From: Flavobacteriales bacterium
Lineage (GTDB): Bacteria; Bacteroidota; Bacteroidia; Flavobacteriales_D; Crocinitomicaceae
Assembly (NCBI GenBank): GCA_947470515.1
Contig: CANITF010000033.1
Coordinates: forward strand, 1-35,949
DNA length: 35,949 bases
Reading direction: 5' to 3'
Shown: one piece after another, positions 16,267 to 24,847 of the stretch
Layout of the letters: each line of letters opens with the position of its first letter
How positions within the stretch are numbered: the stretch's first letter is position 1
The notes under the pieces: model-generated
The model's input: the letters and a program-made list of their open reading frames with translations, nothing else
What the model was told of the DNA's origin: nothing
Databases searched by the model: none
Made by a program: the position numbers and the translations under genes

Positions 16267-18789
16267 ATGATAAAAATCCTTTTCATACTCTTTTTCATCT
16301 CTACAACTGTTGTTGCACAAAAACAGGTGGTTTTGGAATGGGGTTCTATCAATCCTAAAACGTTGAAGGGAATTGATTATGGAACACATGGTTCAATTCA
16401 AGAGAAACTGATTGAAAACGGAGAATTGCCTGATCCTTTTTATGGAATGAATGAAAATGAATTCGGGTGGATAGAAAACAATACATGGTGTCTAAATTCA
16501 AGTTTTGATTTATTGTCTTATGATCTTGAACATGATTTTATAGAATTGGAATTTCCTGGAATTGATACGTATGCAGAAATCTTTTTGAATGATTCGTTGA
16601 TTGGTTTTGCAGAAAATGCTTTTCGACCATACCGTTACAATATTAAAAACAAGGTGAAGTTGGGTACCAACGAACTACAAGTGATTTTTTATCCACCTGT
16701 TTTATATCACAAAGAAAAATACGCGGCTGCAGCGTATCATTTACCGGCACCTAATGATGTAAACGAAATTAAAATTGCGCCATATACGCGTAAACCACAA
16801 TATCAATTTGGTTGGGATTGGTCGTTGCGCATGAATACCATAGGATTTTTGAAGCCAGTTGTGCTTCATGTTTATAATTCGGCTAGAACAATCGGAAAGA
16901 ATATCGTTACCCAAGCTATTACCGATGAATCAGCAACACTCTTTTTTGAATTGCTATTTTCTAATCCTACAAAAGGCAATTTAACATGGAAAAGCAAGAT
17001 TTTTGGTGATGTTAGAATTGGAGAAGGTACAACAAAAGTTATCCGAGAAGAGGAAGTGATAAATCCTCAACTTTGGTGGCCGATAGGTCAAGGAAATCAA
17101 TCTATGTATGAAGATCTTTGGCAACTTTTTGATGAACAAAACAAATTAATTGAAGAACAAACAGTCATTTATGGAATTCGACAAACAGAATTGGTGATGG
17201 AAACCGACATGTGGGGAACCAGCTATGTCATAAAAGTCAATGGTCGACCAATATTTTGTAAAGGTGGAGATTACATTCCGCAAGATATTTTTCCAGCTCG
17301 CGTTCATGATGAAGATTTGGTTGCAATGGTAAAATCCTTTGCAGCAAGTAATTTCAACATGGTGCGTGTTTGGGGTGGAGGTTATTATCCGGATGATGCT
17401 TTTTACGACGCATGTGATAAATACGGAATTATGGTTTGGCAAGATTTCATGTTTGCATGTGCGATGTATCCAGGTGATCCTGAGTTCTTGACAAATGTGC
17501 AAGAAGAAGTAGAATACCAAATCCCTAGAATCGCCTCACATCCGAGTTTAACGATCTTCAATGGTAATAATGAAGTTGATGTCGCTTGGAAGAATTGGGG
17601 GTTTAAAACAACCTTCAAATTGGATCACAAAGCATCAAAGGAAATTGAAGAATCGTATGTGAAATTGTTTCAGAAATTGCTTCCAACAAGTGTTTCACGA
17701 TTAACCAATTCGCCCTACATTCATACTTCACCTTTGAGTAATTGGGGAAAAGATGAATATTACAACCATGGAACGCAGCATTATTGGGGTGTTTGGCATG
17801 GAAAAGACCCAATGAGTGATTTTGCAAAAAAGATTGGTCGGTTCAATGCAGAATACGGTTTTCAAAGTTTCCCTGAATATGCAACGCTTTCCACTTTCTC
17901 TGAAAAGGTAGATTGGGATTTGAAATCGGATGTCATGAAGCACCATCAGAAAAGTTATGTTGGAAATGGAATGATTTTGAAACATGCTGAAATCTTGTAT
18001 GGTTCGCCAGAAAATTTCGAAGAATTCGTTTATTTCTCCCAATTGACGCAAGCAACAGCTGTGAGCATGGCAGTAACAGGACACCGATTGGATGCGCCTC
18101 GTTGTATGGGAACTTTGTACTGGCAAGTGAATGATTGTTGGCCAGCGCCGTCTTGGTCGAGTATCGATTATTACGGAAATTGGAAAGCATTGCAATACCG
18201 CGTAAAAGACGATTATGAAGGAATTGCGGTTCTTGGAAAGGCTCTTGACAAAGGAAAAATGGATTATTACTTGGTTTCAGATAAAGTTGATACGTTTCAA
18301 TGTGAACTGAAGTACACCGTTTTTGATTTAGAAGGAAATGCGCTTTTCCAAAATGCGGATACAATTTTGGTTCAAGGAAATCAATCTATTAAAATTTGTG
18401 ATGCCTGTTTGAAGGACAATTTAGCCAATGAAAACTATGTTGTCAAATTTGAATGGAAGAATGCTCGAGGAGATTACAAAACAAGAACTTTTTCTCAAAT
18501 CAACACGAAATATGCAAAAGCGGATTCTTCTGGAATCTCAATTAAAGTAAAAGAAATACGAAAGGCCGCCCCTCGACATACTTCGGCAAGCTCAGAAGAG
18601 TCAGCTCGGGGAGCGGCTGTAATTGTTGTGAAAACTGAAAAATATCTGAGAAATTTCTGGCTTTATTCAAATGTGTTAGGAGTTAAATTCAATAAGAATT
18701 TCGTTGATTTACTTCCTGGAACGCATGAATTTGAAATAGAATTTGAAACAGTTCCTAAGGTGAGTGATTTTGGATTTAAGTGGATGTGA
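16267..18789 (+). CDS. beta-mannosidase (glycoside hydrolase family 2), with an in-frame palindromic insert
   Basis: It removes beta-linked mannose, for example from the Man-beta-1,4-GlcNAc core of N-glycans. The start is ATG 16267, since MIKILFILFFISTTVVAQ is a signal peptide; the open frame continues 12 codons further upstream. The 840-residue protein has an N-terminal sugar-binding beta-sandwich (about 20-200), an Ig-like domain (about 205-305, with WWPIGQG) and a TIM barrel (about 310-690). The acid/base Glu436 lies in NGNNEVD and the nucleophile Glu529 in NAEYGFQSFPE. Residues 767-784 (AAPRHTSASSEESARGAA) are encoded by a GC-rich palindrome unlike the rest of the gene. They lie in the C-terminal beta domain, probably in a loop. 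Confidence 0.93.
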   Translation: MIKILFILFFISTTVVAQKQVVLEWGSINPKTLKGIDYGTHGSIQEKLIENGELPDPFYGMNENEFGWIENNTWCLNSSFDLLSYDLEHDFIELEFPGIDTYAEIFLNDSLIGFAENAFRPYRYNIKNKVKLGTNELQVIFYPPVLYHKEKYAAAAYHLPAPNDVNEIKIAPYTRKPQYQFGWDWSLRMNTIGFLKPVVLHVYNSARTIGKNIVTQAITDESATLFFELLFSNPTKGNLTWKSKIFGDVRIGEGTTKVIREEEVINPQLWWPIGQGNQSMYEDLWQLFDEQNKLIEEQTVIYGIRQTELVMETDMWGTSYVIKVNGRPIFCKGGDYIPQDIFPARVHDEDLVAMVKSFAASNFNMVRVWGGGYYPDDAFYDACDKYGIMVWQDFMFACAMYPGDPEFLTNVQEEVEYQIPRIASHPSLTIFNGNNEVDVAWKNWGFKTTFKLDHKASKEIEESYVKLFQKLLPTSVSRLTNSPYIHTSPLSNWGKDEYYNHGTQHYWGVWHGKDPMSDFAKKIGRFNAEYGFQSFPEYATLSTFSEKVDWDLKSDVMKHHQKSYVGNGMILKHAEILYGSPENFEEFVYFSQLTQATAVSMAVTGHRLDAPRCMGTLYWQVNDCWPAPSWSSIDYYGNWKALQYRVKDDYEGIAVLGKALDKGKMDYYLVSDKVDTFQCELKYTVFDLEGNALFQNADTILVQGNQSIKICDACLKDNLANENYVVKFEWKNARGDYKTRTFSQINTKYAKADSSGISIKVKEIRKAAPRHTSASSEESARGAAVIVVKTEKYLRNFWLYSNVLGVKFNKNFVDLLPGTHEFEIEFETVPKVSDFGFKWM
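18564..18618. repeat. GC-rich REP-like palindrome inside the beta-mannosidase gene
   Basis: About 54 bases of GC-rich sequence sit in an AT-rich gene and fold on themselves. GCCGCCCC (18565-18572) pairs with GGGAGCGGC (18609-18617, one bulge), GAC (18575-18577) with GTC (18600-18602), and CTTC (18581-18584) with GAAG (18595-18598). The central CTTCGGCAAGCTCAG resembles REP-like repeats that I know from Bacteroidota intergenic DNA. The length is a multiple of three, so the frame is kept. Confidence 0.75.
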
Positions 18790-18816
18790 TATTATTTCCT
18801 TTCACATTAATCATAG

Positions 18817-19641
18817 TTATTCTTTTAAATTTTGTCGTTCCGCCCATTCAGTCCAAGAACCATCATAAACAGCTTTTTTGTTGTGTAAAACCATTTCTGC
18901 AGCTAACATTACAATGCATGCAGTTATGCCAGATCCACAACTAAAGACCAAAGGACGATTTTCGTTTTGCAACACCTCAAACACTGCATTCAACGCTGCA
19001 ATTGGTTTGAATTTACCATTTTCAAGCACTGATTCAAACGGAATATTAATGGAATTTTCAATATGTCCGCTTTTCAACCCTTTTCTTGGGTCTGGTTCAG
19101 TATCATTAAAACGACCTGCAGAACGTGCGTCGATAAGTAAACTATTCTCCTTTTTGATATTTGAAAGCACAAAAGAATAATCAACCACTAAATCAGGTTG
19201 AAAATTCGCTTCAAAATTTCCAGATTCAATTGTAACATTTGACTTTTGTTCAGTTTCAAATCCTTGTTCAATCCAATCGGGTAAACCACCATCTAAAATA
19301 GCAACTGCTTCGTGTCCCATTGCTTTAAACATCCACCAAACTCTCGGACTTGTATAAATTCCAAGGTTATCGTAAATAACAATAATACTGGAGTTCTTGA
19401 TTCCAAGTTTTCTGGCTTCCTTTTCAAAATCTTCTTGACTTGGTAGCGTATTTGGAAATTCACTATTAGCATCACTAAAGGTATTTTTCAAATCAAAATG
19501 TCGCGCGCCTTTAATTTTTACATTTTCAAATTCGGATTTTTTTCCAGCTTGATTAGTTATTTGACTTGCATCAAGGATAATCAAATCAGGGTTGTTTAAA
19601 TTTTCTTGGAGCCAAAGGGAAGAGACGATTGAAGGAAGCAT
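18817..19641 (-). CDS. two-domain rhodanese-type sulfurtransferase (3-mercaptopyruvate sulfurtransferase-like)
   Basis: It moves a sulfane sulfur from 3-mercaptopyruvate or thiosulfate to an acceptor such as cyanide or thioredoxin. The 274-residue protein has an N-terminal inactive rhodanese domain (about 1-135, with SPRVWWMFKAMGH and ILDGGLPDWI) and a catalytic domain (about 155-270). The latter has LLIDARSAGRF and the active loop CGSGITAC with Cys235. The CGSG-I/V-T loop is typical of mercaptopyruvate rather than thiosulfate enzymes. There is no signal peptide. It is the last gene of a minus-strand run, 13 bases after the PepSY-type gene. Confidence 0.93.
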   Translation of the reverse strand: MLPSIVSSLWLQENLNNPDLIILDASQITNQAGKKSEFENVKIKGARHFDLKNTFSDANSEFPNTLPSQEDFEKEARKLGIKNSSIIVIYDNLGIYTSPRVWWMFKAMGHEAVAILDGGLPDWIEQGFETEQKSNVTIESGNFEANFQPDLVVDYSFVLSNIKKENSLLIDARSAGRFNDTEPDPRKGLKSGHIENSINIPFESVLENGKFKPIAALNAVFEVLQNENRPLVFSCGSGITACIVMLAAEMVLHNKKAVYDGSWTEWAERQNLKE

Positions 19642-19654
19642 TAACTAAAATTAT

Positions 19655-20158
19655 TTAAACAAACAATAAAACCAATGTCAAAACAACACCTCCCAAAGCA
19701 AACAAAATTCCTTTCTTGAAAATTGTTGTTTTTGGCAAATACATCCAAAAAGCAGAAATCACGAAAAAGAGAAGTGAACAGCCAAAAAAGATATTCAAAT
19801 AATAAAGTGGATCATCTGTCGATGCTTTGTGTAAATGCGTCAACTTATTTAAAACGTATGGCAAATCTTTCTCTGTGTAATTCGCAACACCCGTTTTCTT
19901 ATTATATGTTCCGTTTTTATAAGAGACAATATCACCTTCTTCTTTCGTGACTTTGAAATCTCTATACCGAAGTTCTTTGCCTAATGCTTCATTCGATAGC
20001 TGTGGCGCAAACTTTTCTTCAAATTGTTGATCTGTTTTTAAAAAATCAGTATCACGGAAAATAAGAACGATACCACTTAAAGCATAAACTGCCATAATTC
20101 CAGACAAGAAATAACCTAAATATCGGTGAAGAATACGCATTGAAAGTTTGTTTTTCAT
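19655..20158 (-). CDS. PepSY-associated membrane protein
   Basis: This 167-residue protein has a transmembrane helix at about 12-34, with the PepSY_TM hallmark ILHRYLGYFLSGIMAVYALSG. A periplasmic loop of about 80 residues follows, then two more helices (about 121-140 and 147-167). Proteins of this group sit in the inner membrane and are often near iron or redox genes. The loop is a short PepSY-like module (DFKVTKEEGDIVSYKNGTYN). Full-length PepSY reductases have four helices, so this is a mini version rather than an obvious truncation. It lies in a minus-strand operon. Confidence 0.8.
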   Translation of the reverse strand: MKNKLSMRILHRYLGYFLSGIMAVYALSGIVLIFRDTDFLKTDQQFEEKFAPQLSNEALGKELRYRDFKVTKEEGDIVSYKNGTYNKKTGVANYTEKDLPYVLNKLTHLHKASTDDPLYYLNIFFGCSLLFFVISAFWMYLPKTTIFKKGILFALGGVVLTLVLLFV

Positions 20159-20176
20159 TTGTGTTTTTTAATGAGG

Positions 20177-20512
20177 TTAAAGTTCTTTTATTTTTATGAA
20201 ATTTTTACTCGGATCAACGTAATAAAAACCCAAAGGTGAAGAGGAGGTTTTTGAATAGGGTTTAATTTCCTCCAAAGTTAATTCTTCTTTTTTGATTGTA
20301 ATAAAAGCCTAATTATCCATGATTCGATAAATGAAATGATGTACAATAGAATCTGAACCTTGGTACAAAAGCATTCCTTCCCACGTTGAATAAGCATTGT
20401 TTTTGGTAATGAATTCTAAAGTTTCAGCAACGGTCCAATCGGTTTTTCGAACAGATTGAGAAAAGCAATTTTGGAATATGAATAAGAGTGAAAGGAGGAA
20501 AAATACTTTCAT
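20177..20512 (-). pseudogene. small secreted protein gene interrupted by an in-frame amber codon
   Basis: The first 67 codons encode a signal peptide (MKVFFLLSLLFIFQNCFSQ) and a start of mature protein with DWTVAETLEFITKNNAYSTWEG. Codon 68 is TAG (minus strand, 20311-20309). The same frame then stays open for 43 more sense codons (AFITIKKEELTLEEIKPYSK, ending FIKIKEL) and stops at TAA 20179-20177. That end is only 18 bases before the next gene, which is normal operon spacing. The simplest reading is a 111-residue gene with a recent nonsense mutation. A sequence error is the alternative. The function is unknown. Confidence 0.65.
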
Positions 20513-20521
20513 TTAAAAAGA

Positions 20522-21139
20522 TTAATTATTTATGTGGTAATCATAAATCAATTTTACATTGCCATCAAATTCTGTTTCCTCTTTTATTAATCCGATATCT
20601 TTTGTGTAATACCTTCTGTAAATCCATGGGGTATTTGGGAAGCCTTGAGGACAATATTCTTCTACAACAATTGTTGGATAATAAGAATTTCCAAAAATAG
20701 TTATTGTAGTATCTCTAGCTGTAATTTTCCTGTAATAAGTAGTGCCTGACCCTTGAGCTATGTACCAACTTGAACCAACAGGTGAAGATTCATCTAATAT
20801 TTTTCTCATTGGTATAGCATAAGAAGCCCCAGTGCTTTCATGCTCGTTGTACCCCCAAATATAAATTCCATTATATTTTGGAGCATAAGCAGTGTCGGTA
20901 TCACCCCAAGCTGTTAAATAATAATCTAATTCATACGTTGGATTTGTTATGTCAATCGTAGAATCACCATTTGAATCAACGTATTTCCAATAAGAACCAG
21001 GGTAAACAGGTAAATAGGTTAGAGGGTAAAGTGTGTCGAATGTTTTTGGTACAAGAACCGGAGGAACTTTATCCTTTTTACATGAAAAAAACAAAGAACA
21101 AGAGCCAATGACTGTACCAATAAACAGTAAATATTTCAT
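20522..21139 (-). CDS. lipoprotein of unknown function
   Basis: This 205-residue protein has a lipoprotein signal (MKYLLFIGTVIGSC with lipobox LFFSC, followed by KKDK). The mature part is rich in Tyr, Thr and Asp and looks all-beta, with YPGSYWKYVDSNGDSTID near the start. That segment resembles a motif seen in several Bacteroidota surface lipoproteins. I do not recognise a named family. It is the first gene of a minus-strand run and is followed after nine bases by the amber-interrupted gene. Confidence 0.8.
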   Translation of the reverse strand: MKYLLFIGTVIGSCSLFFSCKKDKVPPVLVPKTFDTLYPLTYLPVYPGSYWKYVDSNGDSTIDITNPTYELDYYLTAWGDTDTAYAPKYNGIYIWGYNEHESTGASYAIPMRKILDESSPVGSSWYIAQGSGTTYYRKITARDTTITIFGNSYYPTIVVEEYCPQGFPNTPWIYRRYYTKDIGLIKEETEFDGNVKLIYDYHINN

Positions 21140-21223
21140 ATAGGAAAGTTAAGCATTAAACGCTAATACTTGAACGTTTGTAAATTAAAAACGTTGAAAT
21201 GAATTTTTGATTTAGGCAATATC

Positions 21224-21973
21224 TTACCCTTTTTCCTTTTTTCGAATGTAAAGAATGTAACTGATAACCGAAATAATCGCAAAACAAACGAGTCCATAAA
21301 CATGTAAATTGAAATCCCTTTTAATTGGTAAAACTTGCATTGCGCAATAGCTATAAGGACTTAAGAAAATATACTCCCAAGAATTGCCAATCATGGAGCC
21401 TATTAATCCAACGAGTCCAATTCCAACGGGAACCAAAAAGTTTTTGAACATCAAACTGATCAAATATTGTATTGCTAAAATCGGCATGCACGCAATGAAT
21501 AGCTTCACATTTCCTTTGAGGAAGGCCATGATTGGAATCATTTCTTTCGGAAGTGCGCCATCCACGATTAAGCACGGAATTAATCCTGATAATATCAATC
21601 CGATATTGAAAAACAAAAAGAACTTTACCGTCATTAAAAAGATCACCGAATATTTGGATAAAAAGATAGTCGGGTAGGACTGAGGACTAGCATGCAACTG
21701 TTTCCAGGTGTTGTTTTTAAATTCCATCTGTGTGATTAAACTACTTGCCAGAATTACGCCCATAGGCAAAAGAAAGATGGCCATATTGTGCCATAATTCA
21801 TTGAAATGTGTTTCCCAAATGTGATTTGGATATTTATTGATACTCGTTTGATTTTTTAAAAAAGCAATCAAATAAATGAACGGAATAAAGAAACCGCCAA
21901 TGATGCAAAGCCAAGATGCTGCGCTTCTTTTCGTTTTAAGCCATTCACTTTGTAAGCTGTGTATGAAATTCAT
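21224..21973 (-). CDS. ABC-2 type exporter permease
   Basis: This 249-residue membrane protein has six predicted helices: about 20-38, 60-80, 105-130, 155-175, 180-200 and 222-243. The opening NFIHSLQSEWLKTKRSAASWL is typical of bacitracin/lantibiotic-type permeases. It would form the membrane channel with the ATPase encoded three bases upstream. Substrates of this class include peptide antibiotics and lipids, but the substrate here is unknown. Confidence 0.88.
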   Translation of the reverse strand: MNFIHSLQSEWLKTKRSAASWLCIIGGFFIPFIYLIAFLKNQTSINKYPNHIWETHFNELWHNMAIFLLPMGVILASSLITQMEFKNNTWKQLHASPQSYPTIFLSKYSVIFLMTVKFFLFFNIGLILSGLIPCLIVDGALPKEMIPIMAFLKGNVKLFIACMPILAIQYLISLMFKNFLVPVGIGLVGLIGSMIGNSWEYIFLSPYSYCAMQVLPIKRDFNLHVYGLVCFAIISVISYILYIRKKEKG

Positions 21974-21976
21974 CGT

Positions 21977-22876
21977 TTAATTTTTTGTAAGGTCAATAAA
22001 AATAGATTCTAAGTCATTTTTGGCAATTGAAATTTCGTACACTTCAATGTTATGATTGACCAATTCCGCATTGATTTTTGAAATAATAGCTTTATCCGTT
22101 GTAGCCAGTGAAACTTGTCCATTTAACGTGATTGGTGACAGATTATGTTTGTTCATCAATTCTGTTGTTCCTTCTAAATTATTGGTATCAAATACAACAT
22201 AAGAGGATTGTTTTAAATGCAATTCGTCCAATGTTCCTTGGAATAAAATAGAGCCTTTGTTAATGATTCCAATATGCGTCACCAATTTCTCTATTTCCAT
22301 TAGAAGGTGACTTGAAATTACAATTGTCACTTTTTCTTCTTGGTTGATTTTTATCAACAATTGCCTCATTTCAATGATTCCACTCGGATCAAGTCCGTTG
22401 GTTGGTTCATCTAAAATCAGTAGAGAAGGTTTGTGCAACAATGCAACTGCAATACTCAATCGTTGCTTCATTCCTAAAGAGAATTTCCCTGCTTTTTTCT
22501 TTCCGGTATTTTCTAAACCAACAATTTGCAATACTTCGTTGATTCTTTCTTTTGGACATTGAAAGACCTTTTGCCAAATCAATAAATTCTCACTTGCCGT
22601 TAAATGTGCATATAAAGAAGGTGCTTCAATCAACGAACCAATATTCTTAAGGATTTCAATTCTATTTTCGTTAAATGGTTTTCCAAAAACGGAAATTGTT
22701 CCTTGTTGTTTCTTGAGTAATCCAAGAATCAATTTCAAAGTTGTTGTTTTACCAGCACCATTTGGACCTAAAAACCCATAAATAGATCCTTCTGGAACCT
22801 GAATGGCAATGTCATTGAGCACAATTTCCTTTTCAGAAAAACGGTGAGTGAGGTTGTTTGTTTCTATGATATTCAT
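21977..22876 (-). CDS. ABC exporter ATP-binding protein (BcrA-like)
   Basis: This 299-residue ATPase powers the permease encoded just downstream. Walker A is GPNGAGKTT (about residues 38-46). The Q-loop region, the signature FSLGMKQRL, Walker B LLILDEPTNGLDP and the switch His in ISSHLL are all present. A C-terminal domain of about 80 residues (from about 220) is typical of BcrA/CcmA-type exporters. The pair probably exports a hydrophobic compound or gives self-protection against a peptide antibiotic. No regulator gene is adjacent. Confidence 0.93.
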   Translation of the reverse strand: MNIIETNNLTHRFSEKEIVLNDIAIQVPEGSIYGFLGPNGAGKTTTLKLILGLLKKQQGTISVFGKPFNENRIEILKNIGSLIEAPSLYAHLTASENLLIWQKVFQCPKERINEVLQIVGLENTGKKKAGKFSLGMKQRLSIAVALLHKPSLLILDEPTNGLDPSGIIEMRQLLIKINQEEKVTIVISSHLLMEIEKLVTHIGIINKGSILFQGTLDELHLKQSSYVVFDTNNLEGTTELMNKHNLSPITLNGQVSLATTDKAIISKINAELVNHNIEVYEISIAKNDLESIFIDLTKN

Positions 22877-22950
22877 GAAAAGTGGTTAGTGAATTAATTT
22901 AAGTTGAAGCCAAGAATATAAGGCAGTTGATTATACAACAAAATCAAGAA

Positions 22951-23760
22951 TTATTCTCCTTTAAACGCTTCTGTTGCCTTTCTAACTGAACCATGTTTTG
23001 AAAGTAAATGCTCTGCTTCTTGAAAAGTAACAGAAATTTCTTCCATGATCATTTTTATTCCACGGTCAACGAGTTTGTTGTTGCTTAACTGCATGTCAAC
23101 CATCTTATTTCCTTTCACACGACCTAATTTTATCATTAAGGAAGTTGAAATCATGTTTAGAACGAGTTTTTGAGCAGTTCCAGATTTCATTCGTGTACTG
23201 CCAGTCACGAATTCTGGACCAACTTCTGGAGTGATTGGAAATTCAACTTGCTGAGAAAGTGGACTACCAGGATTGCAAGAGATCCCTGCTGTTAACACAC
23301 CAATTGTTTTCGCTTCATCTATTGCTCCAAGAACGTATGGAGTTGAACCTGAAGCAGCAATTCCAACTAATGTGTCATTTGAATTGATTGAATATTCTTG
23401 CAAATCTTTCCAGCCTTGTTCGGTATCATCTTCAGCAAATTCTACTGCTTTTCGGATTGCTTTGTCGCCTCCTGCAATGATTCCAACAACGATTCCTTGT
23501 TCTACGCCAAAAGTTGGGGGACACTCACTTGCGTCAACAACGCCTAATCGACCACTTGTGCCAGCCCCAATGTAAAAAAGACGTCCACCAGTTTTCATAC
23601 GCAAATAACAAGCGTCAATAAATGCTTGAATTGAAGGAAGTTCATTCTCTATCGCTAAAGGAACAGTTTTGTCTTCATTGTTCATGTTACTCAACAAATC
23701 AATGGTAGACATCGATTCTAAATTGTTGAAATTGGAAGCAGATTCAGTCGTTTTTTTCAT
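22951..23760 (-). CDS. murQ: N-acetylmuramic acid 6-phosphate etherase
   Basis: It cleaves the lactyl ether of MurNAc-6-phosphate to give GlcNAc-6-phosphate and D-lactate, part of peptidoglycan recycling in the cytoplasm. The 269-residue protein has the SIS sugar-phosphate fold. Signatures are FYIGAGTSGRLGVVDASECPP (first SIS loop), GIAASGSTPYVLGA and GPEFVTGSTRMKSGTAQK, which carries catalytic-site residues. It is slightly shorter than the 298-residue E. coli enzyme, mainly at the ends. No MurNAc transporter or kinase is nearby. Confidence 0.95.
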   Translation of the reverse strand: MKKTTESASNFNNLESMSTIDLLSNMNNEDKTVPLAIENELPSIQAFIDACYLRMKTGGRLFYIGAGTSGRLGVVDASECPPTFGVEQGIVVGIIAGGDKAIRKAVEFAEDDTEQGWKDLQEYSINSNDTLVGIAASGSTPYVLGAIDEAKTIGVLTAGISCNPGSPLSQQVEFPITPEVGPEFVTGSTRMKSGTAQKLVLNMISTSLMIKLGRVKGNKMVDMQLSNNKLVDRGIKMIMEEISVTFQEAEHLLSKHGSVRKATEAFKGE

Positions 23761-23812
23761 GGTTAAAAGTCTCAGTTCTAATATCTCTCAGCGCAGCGTT
23801 CTCAGTTCTTAA

Positions 23813-24307
23813 TTACACCAAATAAGCTCTAGAATTCTCGTCGTCCAAATCCACATCAACACGTTCTTTTAAAGTTGTCGAAAGACTCAAACCTACGAAA
23901 TCTGCTTTAATCGGGTAACGTCTGTGGGTTCTATCTACTAATGCGACCGTTTTTATTGATTTCGTCGCTCGTTCTAAAAATTTCATTAATGCATATTGCA
24001 TTGTTTTACCAGAATTGAGAACGTCATCAACTAATATAATGTATGCGTTTTTCAACAGTTTCTCGTCGATTGATAGGGTAATTGGTTCGCTCCAAGGCTC
24101 GTCTTTGTTTACTGTAATTTCAAAAACATGAATCTCTTGATCAGAATTTGAAGCCATAATTGCTTTCAATTGCTTGGCTAATTTTAATCCATTTCCACAA
24201 ATCCCACCAATATAAATAACAGGCTCTTCGAAACAATTCTCGAGAACTTGATGTCCTAAACGGGTGATTTTTTGTTCAATTTCTTTGTGATTAAGGATGT
24301 TGTTCAT
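23813..24307 (-). CDS. PyrR-like phosphoribosyltransferase
   Basis: This 164-residue protein has the type I PRTase fold. The PRPP loop is VDDVLNSGKTM (about 93-103), preceded by the hydrophobic strand of that motif. The C-terminal segment ALVDRTHRRYPIKADFVGLSLST matches the PyrR/UPRTase-like branch. It probably handles uracil or another base with PRPP, and PyrR-type RNA regulation is possible. carB, a pyrimidine and arginine gene, lies next to it in the opposite direction. The exact base is not determined. Confidence 0.85.
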   Translation of the reverse strand: MNNILNHKEIEQKITRLGHQVLENCFEEPVIYIGGICGNGLKLAKQLKAIMASNSDQEIHVFEITVNKDEPWSEPITLSIDEKLLKNAYIILVDDVLNSGKTMQYALMKFLERATKSIKTVALVDRTHRRYPIKADFVGLSLSTTLKERVDVDLDDENSRAYLV

Positions 24308-24325
24308 GTTTGAAAATGTTTAAAC

Positions 24326-24333
24326 AAATATAG
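24326..24333 (-). promoter_or_regulatory. -7 promoter element for the phosphoribosyltransferase gene
   Basis: On the minus strand this reads TATATTTG, an exact TAnnTTTG match, 18 bases before the ATG. No good -33 element is seen at the usual distance. Confidence 0.35.
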
Positions 24334-24701
24334 TTATACCATTTTATCTTTGAAATTTCCAAGTTATTAATTTAGTATAAAGTGTTCACAGATAGTTTGA
24401 ACTAGTAAAGGTAATGGTTGTTATTGTCTGAAAAGAACCTGTTAAACTGAACGATATCAGTATTTCTGTGCAATATTTAGATGTTCAAGTTGCCTAAAGC
24501 TTAATTAAATCTAGTTTTTGCTTTTCTGTATATTACATTCTTTTTAAAAAAAAGGTTCGACATATTGCGAATCTTAGATTCAAGTAATAAATGCAACTTG
24601 GAATTCAATTAAGTTTTTTATGAAAGTTATAGTTCTTTATTTAAAATCAAGGATTTTGGATCATTTAAAAGTAAATATTAAAATTTTGAAATGATTTTTC
24701 A

Positions 24702-24847
24702 GCCACAGATGCACAGATTATTTTTTGTGGTAATAGTCATTCGTTTGCTTTAATTTAATTAAAATTCACCAAATTTTTGCGTTCTGGTTAAACAGCTTTT
24801 TTCAATATATTTTGTTTGTGAAATTAAATAATCTGTGCATCTGTGGC
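24702..24847. mobile_element. 146-bp MITE-like element with 22-bp terminal inverted repeats
   Basis: The gene-free region 24308-25092 contains this element. GCCACAGATGCACAGATTAT plus TT (24702-24723) is exactly repeated in inverse at 24826-24847. The interior is about 102 bases, AT-rich and non-coding. The heptamer AATGATT occurs on both sides (24690-24696 and 24848-24854), but with unequal offset, so a target duplication is only possible. I saw no other structure in the rest of the 785-bp gap apart from the carB promoter. Confidence 0.7.

Noticed and set aside
17728-18195. Long antisense frames opposite the beta-mannosidase gene
   Set aside because: They overlap the catalytic GH2 coding sequence and encode low-quality, His/Cys/Phe-rich peptides without domains.
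20309-20311. TAG read as an amino acid (pyrrolysine or suppressor recoding)
   Set aside because: No pyl genes or suppressor tRNA are seen, and a nonsense mutation or sequence error explains it more simply.
21173-21195. AACGTTT-N9-AAACGTT inverted repeat as a terminator or operator
   Set aside because: The stem is short, AT-rich and lacks a U-run, and no promoter element is close.
23770-23809. TCTCAGTTCT repeated 30 bases apart around TCTCAGCGCAGCG
   Set aside because: Two short copies in a 52-base gap show no pairing or known motif. It may be a relic of a repeat but cannot be supported.
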